A DNA stretch of 64,000 bases from Acanthaster planci (GCF_001949145.1 NW_019091366.1:2865925-2929924), one strand, 5' to 3'; counted from the stretch's first letter, positions 32,890 to 48,295 are shown. Made by a program: numbers and translations. The notes: generated from the letters alone by a model not told the origin.

Positions 32890-35800
32890 GTAAGTTCTGT
32901 TTGACTAATTATCTCATTATTGAATTAAAAAATTAGAATGAGCATGATTCAGTATGCCAGACCCTTGTAGGTGAACTGAAGAGGCGTCAACACAGCGTAA
33001 AGTGGTGCTTGAACAGGGCATTATTGTCTGTGGCTATTGCTCACCACTGTAGTAAGTTAATGGCAAAAAGAGATCCAAAGCCACTGTTTGCCTGACTCTG
33101 ACATGGCATTCTTAGGGTGAGATTGTATTCAGAGTACTTTGAATCATCTTGGTCATTCCTGTTCTTGGCCCAAGAGGTAGCCTACAGTTCATTGCACATA
33201 CATGTACATGTAGGTGTTCTTTTTCATGTTCTGAAGGCTGGCCTTTTATTATACTTGCATATTGTTATAGATGACACTATTCTTAATGCTTCAGCAGTCT
33301 GTGATAAACACCGGGTAGCCTTCATGAAAGATCAGAGTCCCTCACTGTTCAACTTGAAAACAGTTGCAGGGATGGAGTATGAGTATTCATTTGTTTCTTG
33401 ACCCTAAAGTGATGCTTTTCTTGCCAAGAAGTCAATAATATTGAAATCCCACAGCTATATGTACTGTGCCATTGGCAGATTCTTTTTCATTCAGTGGAGT
33501 GTGATCAAATATGTGACCAGCTCCACAAAAATGCATATTATGGGCCTTTTTTTCTAAATTTGTTACATTCACATTTTAACTGTTTACATTATCAGGTTAA
33601 ATTTTATGTAGGTTTGAACCCTGTTGCATTTTGCAATCTGTAGATAAAGCCATTTAAACACAAGGAGTGGGAAAAGAAAGCAGCCAAGTAGAAAGTCCCT
33701 TGAATATCCATACATGTACATGCAGCAACAGTTGGGTTTCTTGTATGAATTGTGAAAGTATTGATATAATAGAAGTCAATAAACCAAAGAAGTAAAAAAA
33801 AAAAAACCACCCTCTCCACATAGAATAACCCTTAGCATGAAATACCGGTACATGTAGCACAGCGTCCCTTAATGTCCTTTTTGCAGAGTTGGTCACATAT
33901 TGACATTATTATACGTAATGTCTTTGGCTTCCATGTGTCAAATATAGTTTGGGGTAGGACCTAGGCGAAAGTGTGTTTGATCCTTAGGATTTATTTTCCA
34001 AAGTAAAATAAAATTGTTCAGGGGACTCTGTCTGCAATAACTTAATATTATACAATTATTGGGAAATTAATGTTGTATTGTGGCAACAGTGTACTTCCTG
34101 AGTTTCAGTGAACTCTATACTATAGATAGTATTAAGCTTTTTTTCAGAGGGGTTTATAGAGGGTTCATGTATGTTAAATTTAGCCCCAGTTCCATGTATA
34201 CTTGGCTATTCGTGCACTATATTAGTAATATGATTGACTTTGACACCCACAGCTTCTCCATTTGGAGATCATGAGACAGTTCCTTGGAAACATGGAATTA
34301 CCTTGATTACCTGGGATATCATTCGACAGAAACTTGGAACTATCATCATATAAATGCATGCAGTAGCTACAATGATTATATTTGAAACTATCAAATAATG
34401 TTTAAATGTAAATCAAGACAGTCAGTCCTTTATTTTACGTGAGACTTGCTTGACCAATCATGCTTGAGGGATTCCTGCAAGTTATGATTTCCACTAATTT
34501 GTTAAAGCCCTTGGGATGGGCTGAAGGATAGAATTCACAATTCTCTGATGAGTCAAGTTGATTTACTGGTTAGAAGGAATATAGTCTTAGCACACGTACA
34601 ACTGTACTTGTGACAGCTTTTTAGCTTCTAATCTACATGTAAATGAAGAAAGTGAAGGTGATTTGACACAGTGTAACACAATCTTGTGATAATTAGTTTT
34701 CTTAAGTTGCATCTGCATCCACCCCCCTTCCAAAACCCTACCTTAGTCATTGTTGAGTTCCTGTCCTACAATGATATAAGCATAAATATCACAGTCAGAA
34801 ATGTCCATTTTTATTTCTTGCCGTTAGTCTGTAACAGAAGACACTTTGTTGTATGACAGTGCCAGTATGCTTGTTGAGCAAACACACACTGGTTAAGGAA
34901 TATGTATTTCCACCAAACAGAAATATAAAGACTATAGTCAGGACACTGTTGGGTAGGGGGCCTTGCTCTATGCTCTGTGCCAAATATGTGTGAGCCCCAC
35001 ATATTGTGACTCCTTGCAGTTTGCCAGATATCTATATACATGTGTAAATGTTCGTAACAGTTCATTTGAAATGATCTCAGTTGGTTAATTTTTCAACTCT
35101 GTATTCCTGAGCTTTGTTGAAAAGGACGAAGAAATCAGAGTTTTGGTATATGGTAAAATGGTATGCATTTGAACCATATATTGGTTATACTGCCCTCAGT
35201 TGGCTCAGATCACCTAGTCAATATCCCTGCCACATGTTGCAGGAGTTGAGGAGTTGAATGAAACAGCTGTGCACACAGTATGTGTTGGCTAATTGTCTTG
35301 GCTAGCAATTTGGTTAATACAAATTGTAAAAACAAACAGGGAATTGCAGCTTTTGGGACCCTTGTATCTTATAAATTGCTCTGAACCATTTTCACAAAAG
35401 TACAATTGTAATTTATTTTGCATTGAGGGCTTGGTGAAGCATCATTAATTTTCCCAGAAAAATCGTCTGGTTGTTGAAAGGATACTGCCTATATTCTCAG
35501 TGGAGTTGAACATCACATAGATGATATTTTTAATGGAAAATATATTTAGACTTTGGGGTAAAATCAGCATGTACTTGTAGTTCTGTCAGGAATATTGTTT
35601 TAGTGGCAAGTTGTTTTGTTCTACACATTTCTAACAGTCATCTTTTAATTAATTGAAATGCACCATTTCAAGGCAACGATCATGGTGTTTTAGTTTACAG
35701 GAAGCGGTGTTTGTTACAGGAAGCATATTTTTTACAACAGCAGTCTTGTGTTTGTGAAGTTTTCAGTCTCAGTTTTATGATACATGTACATGTACCTACA

Positions 35801-38800
35801 TGCTAAGGAATCATCCAGGTTATGTTATCTTCAATGATATCCATATTATACTGCTTTTATGTACAATGTTCTAGGGGGTTTTAGCAGGGTAGGCTGTCCA
35901 ACCAAAATTTTTACGCTGCCCCACTGAAGTTGAGCTGTGCAGCTTAATTTTTCATTGCTCTGCTACATAAGCAATACCAATACATAAGCAATAAGCAAGT
36001 ACATGTAGTAGTATTTTCAATTTTCTTTTTGTGCCTTTTCTTTTGATTTTTACAATGAGCCTTTTTAACCAGTTTTAAAAGCTAATGGATTTGACAGAAT
36101 CTACCCTTTAAGGAAGGAGGAAAGAAAATGCAATAAAATCCTGGCTTTCTGGTTTGCTGCTTGCTTTACCAGTGTGGATTAAAGCCTGTCGCTGAGCGAG
36201 GACAACAACTAATGATAGTTGATGGATAGCCACTCATTGGCTTTCGCCAGAGCCAGCCTTTCACTAGACTGGCAATGAGAGCCCTACTGTCTGCGTACAT
36301 CTATGTGTATCTATAGCTTATGCTGTCACCTCATCCAGCAGGGAGCTGTTAGTGTGTATACAGAGAGGTTAGGGGCTAGGATAGGTGAAAGGATGCGAGT
36401 ACCAACCCAACTCGTTGTGTTCAGTGTGATTGTACATGTACCTCAGAAAGTAGCCGTATTTGGTGTGATATTGCTTGGGCTATAAGTGCACAAAAAGAAT
36501 GATGAGTTTGGGGAATTGGGGATGGTTTAACCCCTGTCAGGCTTTTTGTCAGGCATAGTGATCAAATTGCACAGTGCAAGTGCATTCATAATTGTAGTAG
36601 TTCATATACATGCACATGCAGCTCACGCAATCACTTGTTTAGCAGGTGCAAAGGCTAAAGTAGCAATCAGTGGATGAGGCAGAAAAGATAAGGGGAGGAG
36701 CTCAGATTTGGCAGAGAGGTGATGGTGTCAGCTATCCGAATCATTGAACTTGGATTAAACCCTACACCTGCTGTAGTGCATGGCAGGTGGACAAGTCTTT
36801 TCCTATAATCCATGCATTTGTGGATGGGTAATGGAGACTGGGAGGAGCTTTGAGATAAACATGTGGGCATCCCTAAACTTGCCTTATATTATTCCCTCAA
36901 AATATCTACATTTTAGGGCTGATTAATTGCAGGTGGCACAGCTTTAACCAATTTATCCTTCAAAGTTGGAAGAGAGTGCTTCAGTTACTACTGTGTGTCA
37001 GTTTCATTGAAATTGAATAAGCAGATGGTAAAGAGGGTTGATGGGGTCTTCAGGGAAGGAAGGGGAGTCTTGTTATTTTTTTTATTAATCTTGGGTTGCT
37101 GCAGATTCCTTTTAATCTCATGTTTGCTTTTAATGCTTCATGTACATGTAGTTCAAAGTACACGTATGTATCTTTGGTTGTGACCACCAGACCATGGACT
37201 GCTGTAAGTGAAATTGAGAGGAAGACATTGCTCATATTTCTGGAGCCAGCTTTGATTGGAAGATCGTAGAAGAGACACAGTTACACTCACTATGTAATGT
37301 CTACATGCAAGTGTGACAAATTGCACAGATGACAGGTGCCTGGCATGTTCTGAGCAGGGTTTCTTGTTTACTTGTGCTGGCAGAGATTTTTTTTCAGATT
37401 CACATTTTGGACATTAGTTACATGTAGCTTTCTTGACAAGCACATCCACCCATTGTAAAACCTAGCCTGAAGATACATCATATGATGTGTGTATGTAGCC
37501 ACCTACGTTGTGAAATCTTTCTTGAGAGGAATTCTCTCCCTGTCTTACAGAAGCAGGTCAGTGGCATTGCATGGCTTTACCATACCTTGACCGTCGATTG
37601 TCCCAATCCCAGCTGTTAAGATTCGCACCATTATGGGAAGCCACTCATCAGTTCTGTCTTCCAATTAGCATTGACAGATTCCATTCTGTTTTTCACTGAA
37701 GTCGGGTAGTCAGCTGTGTCAGAGTGTCACCTGTGGTTTCTGATGTTTCCTGACCCTTTATATGGTCAAGCACTCCACTGATGACTGAATGGGCTTCCCT
37801 GTAAATTGAGGCATTCAGCATTTCAGGGTGCCTTTTGTGACAAGGCTCAAATGATAGGGGTACTGAATATTTTTTTAATAAACTGAGAAATTTTTATGTC
37901 AAATGTAGTAGAAATGTATTAAAATTCATGTTGGCATTATTATTATGAAGGCCCTGTTTTTTCTGTATTTCCCTTCGATTTCTTAATGGGTTCATAAACC
38001 TTAAAAATTAAGGTAGTTGAGATCATTTAACTCAAAATGGGTTAGAAAAAGATGTAGGTTGAGAAGTTTCTGGGATGTGACTTTCCAAATGGAAAAATAT
38101 TTCCTTAAAATTGCTTTAAATGAGGAATCCTTCGAAAAAAAGTTTGTGAAATTTGTAAGCAAAACAGGATTAGAAATTCTGAAAATCCCATTGTATGTAT
38201 GTCCGATTCCCCAAGTGTCTGAGTACCCTAACGGCTAAGGCCAAGCTGGCAAACATCCAGACTCATACATGTTCCAACATGAATGCATTTGATCCAATTT
38301 AATGAGCACCAGCTCAGTCATCATACATGCCATATTCATCGTGCACCTACTCTGGCACACCCTGATTTTGACAGTGTATAGTGTATTCACAGTTTGACTA
38401 ATTCAAATCCTTGCTACAATGCTAATAACTTTGTGCATTCTGTAATTAAGAAGTCAAGGTTAAGTGGATGGATTGGATGTGTAGAGGATTCCTAATGAGT
38501 CTTTTATTAAACCTATGGTTGGCATAGGCAGCATCCCCCAAATAACCTTGTAGTGTACTGTGTGACTAATGTTATTTTTTTTGTCTTCAGTTGAATGTTG
38601 AAGACATTATTATACTGGTATGTTCTGTATTGTTTTGTCAAGTAAATATATGTATGTGTATACCTCTGTGTAGATAGAGAGCTGTAGCAGTTCATGTACA
38701 GTATGAACTTACAGTTAGCTGTTTAAATGTTTGTGTTTATTATTGAATTGTAAAAGTCCTGAGAAAAACTTCAACAATTAGAAATTTCAAGCTATGTACA

Positions 38801-41800
38801 TGTACTTACCAGTAGCTGGTAGGTTGTCTCCAAGGGTTTTGTGGTTGATTGAACTGCACATATAAAAATTAGAAAGAGGAAAAATTTAGATTTGAAGTAA
38901 CCCCATAGATTAGAAAATAACCTGACTTGATTTATTTTATTAAGATGAAAAGAAAGGGTTGTAACATTCCTCCATAAGGCTTGTTTTCACACAAAGAGGG
39001 CATTTTCCTATTGTGTGAACAGAATATTCCTGAGTATCCATACAGTTCTCTGCTCTAGAGCACCTGGTTTGTACAGGCAATTTTCAGCTTGGGACTGTTC
39101 CTGTACTCCCTTGATGAAATGACAGTGTTTCCACTGAATTCTTGAAATGTTCTGAATTGTTACAGGCTACAGAACCTTCATGCTGGTCATGCAGTTTACT
39201 CCATATTTTCCCTAGGATCCAAGTCCGACTGGTTCCTTAGCAAAAAACACAGCCTAGCAGTTTCGGTGTTTCAAAACTAACAAGGAACATAGCCACGAGC
39301 AATCAAAATGATAACACAATTTTCGTATCCCTTTTGATGACCAAAAATTATATCTGCTTGGCATATATGATAAGATTCTAAGTAGCTCCTTATTTAATTT
39401 GTACCTTATCCAAGCAGTTATTCTCTTGTCTTCTATGTTCACACAAGTGTGCCTTTCTTTGATAGGGTGCTGCACTATACGGTGACTGTGTTTCTAAGGA
39501 TTTAGCACCAGTCACCTATCCGTCTTACAAGAATTCTTATTAATTAGTCTGTCATTGAAATTTTTTTTATGTTAGCTAAAGTACCCAAGGAGTGTGAATT
39601 GCAAACTTCTGTTAGACACCACAAGTCACTGAACCCCCCCCTAACATTCTCCTTTCCCATCACCTCTTCGGACTGTTCCTGGATCGTAAGTAATTTGCCC
39701 CTCAAATTAATATCCAGTTTGGCCGTCATGGGCTGATACTGGGAGCCAGGCAAGATCTCCCACTGGTATCCCGAGGGGGGAAAGCTACTCGATTTGCCTG
39801 GCTTGGATTGATCTGAAGTGACACTACATTCATTTCACTTTGTGGAGCTGTGGCTGGGCTAATTTCAAGGGTTGTTCTATGCCAGTTTTGATATCATGCT
39901 GGTCACAAAGTAGCAGGTGTTAATAATGGTTGCTGGAGTTAACCTCTCTGTAGCATGCCATTTGAGATGGTAATTCAGATCAGTTTTTTTGTTTAATTTT
40001 TGTTTCTTGAAATAGTTTCTCTTAAATTTTTTTTTGTTTGCATGGAAAAGGCCTTTATTGGTACTGGAAGAGATCAAAGACAAGTGGAGATGTTTCTGCT
40101 TTTCCTAAAGAAACAACCAACAGGTTAACGTACCGGTACTGCAGCACCAGTTAGTAGTTACTTTCCAACATGAGTGCTTTAAGTGTGGAATATCTTGAAG
40201 CATAATTTTATTTTCTGTATTGACCTGTCATTCAACAGTAGTTTTAGTTCTCTTCCGACATTAAAACATGCACAAGCTATGTACTCATGTGGAATGACAT
40301 GGGCCCTACCTGACTGCGCTTCCCTGGCATACACAATGGTCTTTTTCATGTCTTTGTGAGTCTCCGTTTAACCCACCCTGAAAAAAGTGAGGCCTTGGAA
40401 GGTGGTGCGGTACACAACTGAAAATAATAAACAGTTGTGAAGTGTATAATCCAATTTTCCTTGGATATTTCTGCACCTCCATGCAAACACTTACATGGGG
40501 AAACGAGGGCGTTTTGATGATGAATAATTGAATGTGTGAGGTAGGTAGGATGGTGAAGGGTAGAAGACAGATCAGGCTTTGAAATATTGATCAAGATGAC
40601 GAGCTAGCACAGTTCTGTGGGGATGGAGTAGGCTTGCAAGCTTGCATCCCATTTATTTAGGTTGGACTGCGGCTCAACAGACCCTAAACTTTTGACCTGA
40701 AAAAAAAAATTGAGGGTTAAAAGATAAAGTTAAAAGCCAGTAGAAAATTGCAACTGACCCACACTTCAGATTGAAATATCTAAGACCTGTGCCAGTTGAA
40801 CATGTTTGGCATTTGTGCATTACTCAATGCCAGTACATGTAGATGGCAATAATTGTTCAGATTGGAAATGCGCAATTCATATTTTATCAGTGTTGTTACA
40901 TGCTTTAATCTTTGCAGCTTTCCATATTTTGTCGTTTGTCTTAATCACGTAAAGGGATTACGGCAGGTTAGTGGTTAGTGAATGCAAGTAGCATAATATC
41001 TACATGTACATGTACTTCTCTGTCTTGTTTGTATTTATACATGTTCATTTATACATTAAGGTATTTTATTCCCTGCTTGTGAGCACTTCATGGGGATCTA
41101 TTAATTTAGCTCTGCTTACAAAGCATTAGCATTTATGCAGTTTTTATGTTATATATAATTTAATATCTCATGCTTTCTGTGAAATTCAGTTAGTTTCTGT
41201 TCCTGTCTCAAGTACTGCCAATATACCAGCCTCTCTTCCAGTTAAGCGCAGCAGCTCGGACTGTCCCTGTGAATCACCCTGTTGTGAACCATCACACATG
41301 CTGCCAACTCACACAAGTTACACAGCTAAATTCCACAACAGCTGTTGCCAAAACTATCATTGCTGTATTTACAAAAAGACAACTGAAATATTACCCTGAG
41401 GCAAATTTGTTTGCATCTTGGTTCTGGCATATTATATGTAAATATGTTGATTTGCTTGGACCGTTATATCGGTGCAGTCATATGTATATTTCAACTTAGC
41501 TGTGCTGTGTCTATTTCATATTATAGAGATTATACCAGGACGTTATGATTTGTGTTGTCACGCATATTTTGACTGTCTGTGAGTCTGGCTCTCAGTTTCA
41601 TTTAATTGTTATAGACACACATCTGTGAAGTTAGCTAGTTCAAGAGCGGTTGATGCCCCTTGTAACTTACCATGAACAATCTGGACTTTTTACCTCCAGG
41701 CTTGTAATTTATTTTTGTGTGCTATTATTGTGTTTGAAAATTATCGGCAAGGCATTTAGCAAAATTGCACTTCATCAATTTGTAAATTTAACGTACCCTT

Positions 41801-42789
41801 TTAATTTTCATTTTTGTATGGAGTATCCTGATGTGAGGCATCAGGATGGTGGACCACAGTTTTTTTTTTTTTGCTTTTGTTGCTTCTTGCCCTATTTATG
41901 TGTTTTTTAAAATCTTGTCAAATAAATAATAATAGTAGTTGAACAGAAAAGAAGAAAACCATAAGGAGAAAAGTGTAAGTGTACATGTCTTTCCTCAAAT
42001 ACAAATAATTTTCTTGACTAAATGTGGAATTTGACAAGGATTTGATAAATTAAGTAGAAGTTGTCATTGCAGTTCTTTTCATATTAGACATTTAAAAAAT
42101 TTGAATTTAAATACTGACATTGACATTATTTTGGTTATTTCATGTGGTCATGACTGTATTTGAGAAAAACTACACAAACCATGTTCATCACTACCAGTAT
42201 GTTTATCGCAGCCTTTTGCACCATAGGAAATAAGTAACTTATGTTTGGTATTACATGTATATGCATGTATAGCAACAGGTAGTTTCTGCATTGATAAGAT
42301 ACATATACATGTACAGTAGCATAATACAGACAGTAATGATTGTCTCTGTACATGGAGCTCAGATCTTTTCTTGGTACAAAGTGTTGCAGACAGTTGAACC
42401 AATCAAATTGAGCTGGCTAAACAGGGGTTCCATTACCACTTTTGTCTCTAACCAGTCATCCGTGCAGTGCTTTTCATATGCAAATTGATATGGGCGGTCG
42501 CACATGGCACCCCAGTCAGCCAATCAGAAGTCTGGAGCCTATCAAAAGATAGCTGTATTGTGCATGTACGGCCAACCATGTGGTTAATATGGGTGAGCTG
42601 GCAGTAGCATGGTTGTGTGTATGCGTGTGTAGCCTGCAAGCATAGGGTCTGTGTGAACTGTACAATGTGCATGGTGCCCAGAGTATACATGTACACATGG
42701 TGAGAAGAGACTGTATGGAATCCAGTGACAGCTGCTTTTGATCCTGCCGCTTAGTAAGACCCGTGATGCTAACACACTCTTACGTGCAG
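32890..42789 (+). other. Long intron of the TIA1/TIAR-like gene, first part
   Basis: About 10 kb in which I found no sequence matching the expected EVKVNWA exon or RRM2. It is rich in TACATGTA and AT-rich DNA. Only unsupported short frames are present. Confidence 0.4.
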
Positions 42790-42918
42790 CAAATCCCTAT
42801 GCTTGGTCCCCCACTTCTGAATACCCAACGTGTACCAATGGAGCCTACTGGTGTGGTTATGATTCCGTACCCCTGCCCACAAGCTGTACCCGTCATAATG
42901 CAACCCCCTTTACAACCG
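42790..42918 (+). CDS. Candidate cassette exon, proline-rich, in the TIA1/TIAR-like intron
   Basis: A 129-base segment (exactly 43 codons, phase 0/0) with a near-consensus branch point TGCTAAC at about 42768, acceptor TTACGTGCAG and donor CCG|GTAAGA. In phase 0, the phase of exon 4, it encodes QIPMLGPPLLNTQRVPMEPT, then GVVMIPYPCPQAVPVIMQPP and LQP, one third of which is proline or methionine. A second frame (NPYAWSPTSEYPTC and so on) is also open but does not fit exon 4. Included after exon 4 it would insert a Pro-rich segment before the last strand of RRM1. Not recognised in any family. Confidence 0.35.
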
Positions 42919-43689
42919 GTAAGATATTGCCAAGCAAACTAAATTATTTTCAGTGTTGTTTTTTTTTAGGGTTTTTGATGCTAGGAAAAGAGGTTGAGGT
43001 GATATGTCTGATATTGATAACACCGATGTTTGTGTGTGTTTGAAAGTGTGTTTTATGTGGCAAGGCGAAAGTAAAACAGACATTTTCATAGAATTGTTTT
43101 GATAATGATCAGTGCCTTCCCACCTCAAATATTGGAAAGTGAGGTATGCATACTTGGAGGTTAACCTTTCATGCACATACATGCTTACATGTATGTTGGA
43201 CATACCACAGTATTTCAATATTTTCTAAACAACTCTCATGTTGAATGTTTGAAAGCCTTTTGGCTCGGTAAAATTTTATTCAGTAGGCTAATTTTTTGTG
43301 TTGTTTTTAGTTGAGTATTGTTGACAAGTTGAGATTGTCAGATCTATCTATTTTGATGGATATTTGAAATATTTGTTTTTACCTTCTACTCCATCGTTAG
43401 AAGTGTGAAGCATGAAAGTCAAATTGAATTGTGTTCTTATTGCATGATCTAGATTACATGCTTTGTAGACATACCCAAATATTGCTGTAAGACTGTATGT
43501 ACAGAGAAATGTAGGTACTTTACCTGTGGACATTTATATTTGCTTTACAAAGTCCATTGGAAGTCAAACTTTTAAAATAGCTATTCCGTTGGTGGATGTT
43601 ATATGTACATGTAAATGTTACATTTCAAAGCGAAGAACAACTTGTAGATTTTCCCCTAATGCTTGTGGTCCTCGGAACTTAAAAATATA

Positions 43690-43746
43690 AGACAGTCCCA
43701 AATCCTCCAATTTTAATATGATTTTACACCCTAGGGGTTAGGGTTA
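43690..43746. mobile_element. End fragment of the telomere-like TIR element
   Basis: AATCCTCCAATTTTAATATG and then GGGGTTAGGGTT (43734-43745) match one terminus of the elements at 6713 and 48906. The rest is missing. Confidence 0.55.
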
Positions 43747-43934
43747 ATTTGTTGTATTGGTACATGTATGTGTGTAGGTGAGCTACTTCACGTAATGTAG
43801 GCCTCAAATACTGTAAAATCAATTCCATGAAGAAATTACCATTTGAACTCATTTTGTGGAATGTGATGTTTATAATGTTTGGTTGGTTATTTGAGTTTAT
43901 GATGTAAAATATTTAGAAACATACTGTAAAAAGG

Positions 43935-44004
43935 ACACAAAACTATTTTTATATCACATGAAACAAAAGACACAAAACTATTTTTATATCACATGAAACA
44001 AAAG
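43935..44004. repeat. 35 bp tandem duplication, perfect
   Basis: Two identical copies of a 35-base unit beginning ACACAAAACTATTTTTATAT, followed by the start of a third. Confidence 0.9.
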
Positions 44005-47000
44005 ACAAAATTTGTATTTTTTCTAGTGATTGCTGTAATTGGACATCAAGATCTGGTGTTAGCATAGCAATATGTTAGCTCACAGAGTACGTAAGCATTT
44101 GGCAGAATGAAGACTAGAGGTTTTCTAATCAAACTATTGAAATGGGATTAAGCTACAGCACAACCTACTGTAACAAACACAGTGGGTTCACAGAAAATGT
44201 TTGTTATATGGTCATTGGGCAAAGAGATTTTCAGTTGCTGATGCAACCATTCTCAGCTCTGGCCCGTTCAAATGTGTAGCAGCCTGCCGTACGAATGTTT
44301 CTGCACGAGGATTTTAGATCAACACTTCCAATGCAAAAAGCTATAACACAGTAATTGTGCATTTTCTTCAATATATTTTAAGTTCCCTCCCATATTTCAC
44401 CTCTCGGTTCTCAATGAAAGTCAAATCTTGAAACATATGAACCCATGAGTCTCCCATGAGTTATCAACATACAACACAGTTACACCAGTTCCTTCTGTTA
44501 AAATAGAATTATAATAAATGCAGATGTGCCGGGAACCATTCTATAGCACTGAATTTGCAGTGGCATAGGACTGAAGTAGCCAATATCAGTCGGCTTACAT
44601 GAAACTTGAACTAAATTTGTAAATTATTTAACAAAGATTTCCGCAAGTTAAGTCGCAAAAGTTCATCTGTTTATCGCTGTGTGTATTTTTGGTATTGATA
44701 ATTTTTTTCAAGGTAGAAATCCTTGCCTTGTTTCAGTAACAAGTATAAGATTTGCCTCATTTAAAGAGTGGCCCATTTTGCATGCACATACATGTACATA
44801 CATATATGTACAAGTGCTGGGGTGGGTGGTCTACATGGATACCAATTTATGCACACGAATAAAATGGACTCTGCCACTTGCTGACCATTGTTACTTTGCA
44901 AGCAAGATTTTCCTTTAGTTTCAAGTCATTATCATTGCTAAGAAAATTTCTTTCATTTAGAGCAAATTTTAAGTGTTTGGTAAAAAGTGCACGGAAAATT
45001 CAGGAATCGAGGGACCTAACTGGTATAGCTGATTGCTCGGTTTAGTGGTGTTCAGTATAGTGAATGTTGTACTGTATATGAAATGAACTCGCCACTAAAA
45101 GTTGCCAAGTCATATGAATTGCTTTCTCTCCATATAGAGAGTTTGCATGGCTGCCATCTTTGCACGCCAGTACTTTTGTTCTGTAGGGTATGTGCAAAGG
45201 ACGTTTCCGTATGGAACAACACAACTTCCCTGCGAGATGGCTACTGTGCAAAGCTTCTATACAATTTCCCAAAGGAGCTTTTGTGTTCAGCCAAATTGTT
45301 CAGCCAATTTCAGTTGATCCTAACAGAAACACATTCAAATTTCTGGATACATAAATTTGTATGTGTAGGTATAACGTTATGATTCGAAATTTTGAATAAA
45401 AACTAATGACTCAATCAGTGTACGTATCCAACTGTCCACGAGTTGTCAATGGTGCGTATGTACTCATAAATGACAGCGGCAGCAACCTGTCATCCTGGAT
45501 TTAGATTAAAACTAAACCATCTAAATTCCTGTTATAAAAATTAGTCAATTTTGTGCTCTGATCCCACACAGTTCATTTGATTTGTACCTGTAATTACAAG
45601 ATCACCTGTCCACAAGGTCATCAATTCATCTGCAAGTTACCTATTGAAAAGAAATACATAGGATGTAGGTAGTATATGGCATGAATGGAGTTTTTCTTCG
45701 AATTGATCCGAGAGTCAGTCTTAGGGTATCTCCCATCGAGATAGTTATTCTTGTATGATGTCACCAATTCAATCAGTGTTTTAATGAGGAATTTGGATTA
45801 ATGATGTACATCATGGCAGTCATTATCAGGTCACTCAGATCTGATAGCAGGTGGTTTTAACAGGTGGGACCCTAACACACTGTTAATGCCACAGCTTGAA
45901 GTGTGAGAACTGAGCAAAATTCAGGTATTCAGAAAATATGCTTAAGAAATAATACTGTAGCTCATCAATCCAACAAAAGCTATTCCGAGAATACAGTGGC
46001 AAAAATTCAAAGAGGTGCAAGACATACTTGTTACTTTCCTAAGACATGACCAAAGGATTTGAAAACGGAAAATTCAATGTGTCAGGAGGATTCTCGTGAC
46101 TGTTCTCACAGTTGTGGAAATTCATGTGCATTCGTAGAACATCATGAAGGTGTTCGTACAGACAGTTCAGGGTGTAAATTGATAACTAATGGGAAACACT
46201 GGCAAGAATGTGTTGTATAGTGTAATCATCTTGACCTTTGATCCTGCAGTGCTCGACTTGTGAGCATCATTTTGTCTACCTTTTGTCCAGTAGAAAGGGT
46301 TGTTTCCGAACTTCAGATCTCATGAAATGCAGCTCTGCCTATCATAGAGTTGACCTTAACAGAGGCAAAAGTGGCTGAATTATCCAGTGGGGATGTCCAG
46401 AGAGGGTGTGTAGTTGGCAAGCCTAGTGTAATATTGTGATGTTACCGTATGCGTAATGATGGATGCGCATCACCTGCCCCACATCAATAAAACAAGATGA
46501 GTGGAGCGATCGCTGCATGCGTGTAATGCCTGTACTACTTGGCCTGTCTTACCTCTCAGAAGCAACCAGCTTGTAATTATCCTTGAGATAAAGTGTAATG
46601 AAACCGGTGATGCAGGGCACCGATATTAAAATTTAATGATACCGAATCCCCCTCCATATGGCATAGAAAGGCTGTACCTTTGGCTGTACACTAAATGCCC
46701 ATTACTAGAAGGCCATTTGGACTGAAGATTATTCCCAACCATTTACCATTTATGCAGAGAAAAAGTGCATTGCAATTTATCAGCATAAATACTTCTGGAT
46801 AATTTTTTTACCAGAAGTCATTTATGTAGCAACTCTAGCATATATCTAAACTTTATCAAAATTTATTGGGCTAATCCATCAGCAATCTTTGATTAATTTG
46901 TCTGGAAAAAATTGGAAAAGGACCATTTAAAACAGCCAAATACTCTTAATTTTAATGTGACCTGCATGTGGAATATTTTGCTTGGTCAAAAGCTTCATGT

Positions 47001-48295
47001 AAATGGCGTTATAAGACAAATCATGAGATTAACACTTTTTTCATCGCAAATGTAGGTAGCATGAGTTTTTCCATCATTTTTTATCACAGAGGATGCCAAA
47101 AGGTAATTGATTGAAAAACTTAAGAAAGAGAAAGGAATATGTGAAAATTTTCTCAGCTGAGTCAAAGTGATGAATTTATTGATTTATTTAAGTTGTGATA
47201 CTTAGTGAGTGATAAATTGCCGGCTGATTGTGATCCAAACCAAAACCCATTTTTCATCTTGTAAAGAAGAAGTTGCGGCTAGTCTGGAAAAAAGCAAATA
47301 TAAACAGCGTTAATAGCTGGCTGTGCTGAAATTGAAAGCAAACAAATGTTATAGGAGTTGCTGCTTTTTATCCCTTGCTATTATCAAACACATCAATTAA
47401 GGTATTATATACAGCTTCTTGCTTTGACCTGTTGCAGGCTTTGGTTAATGTGTAATTGTGTTATCTTTGGGTGAAGGTGGTCCACGTGGCAGTGTACAAA
47501 TCAAGTTTGATATCTCTTGGCAGTTCGTGGGAATATGTTTTTGTGAATCACATTTTAAAGTCAAAATGGAATTTTAAACTAACTTGTACATGTATGTGTG
47601 ATTGATGTGACTATATGTGGAAATAGGAGTAATGTTTATAGGAATTAGAAGTTTTTCATGTGTTTTTGGTTCAGGCTTTTTTTCTTCTGAAACCATTTCT
47701 TGCATTTGCTATTATGTGCATCTTTCAAAACTGAAGGGGATACTGTTTCTGTCTTTTTTAAGCTGGTAACCTTTTCTAGTCTGGGTTTTCTAAAGTAACC
47801 CTCCAGAAATCAAGCATACCTTTAAGTTTGAGAAAATATAATTTTCATGGATTGTCTTAAGATCGAAATGTATGAATTCTTTTGATACTTGAAAACTTTC
47901 TGCATAATTTTGTACTGTAGCATTAAGATAAATTAAGTTTCAGTTGGCAAAGAATTGACTTTCTACAGCAAGTCATAGTGCTCCTCTACTTTTCCTAATA
48001 AATTGGATACGTTCTCAACTACCTCCTGATGCCAAAATAATTCTCCAGATGCACAATGTCATGTTGGCTCTGTGCGATCCTTGTCAGAAGTGAGCATTAC
48101 TGTCTTTGACAGTGAATTGCAAGCATTTGAACATAAACAAAGAAAAAATTAGACAGATTTTGACAAGGTCAAAACCTTTGTTAATATTGAGCTTATAGGC
48201 ATGATGAACTTGTACAAAGTGAAGAACATTGTCTTAATTTTTTCGTATTTTGTAATTCTTTGTATTACTGTGCATACGAAAGTAGTACAAATGAA

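Noticed and set aside
45147-45317. 56-codon frame beginning MAAIFARQYF
   Set aside because: No promoter, splice site or homologue recognised; the ATGGCTGCCATCTT context is probably a YY1-type site.
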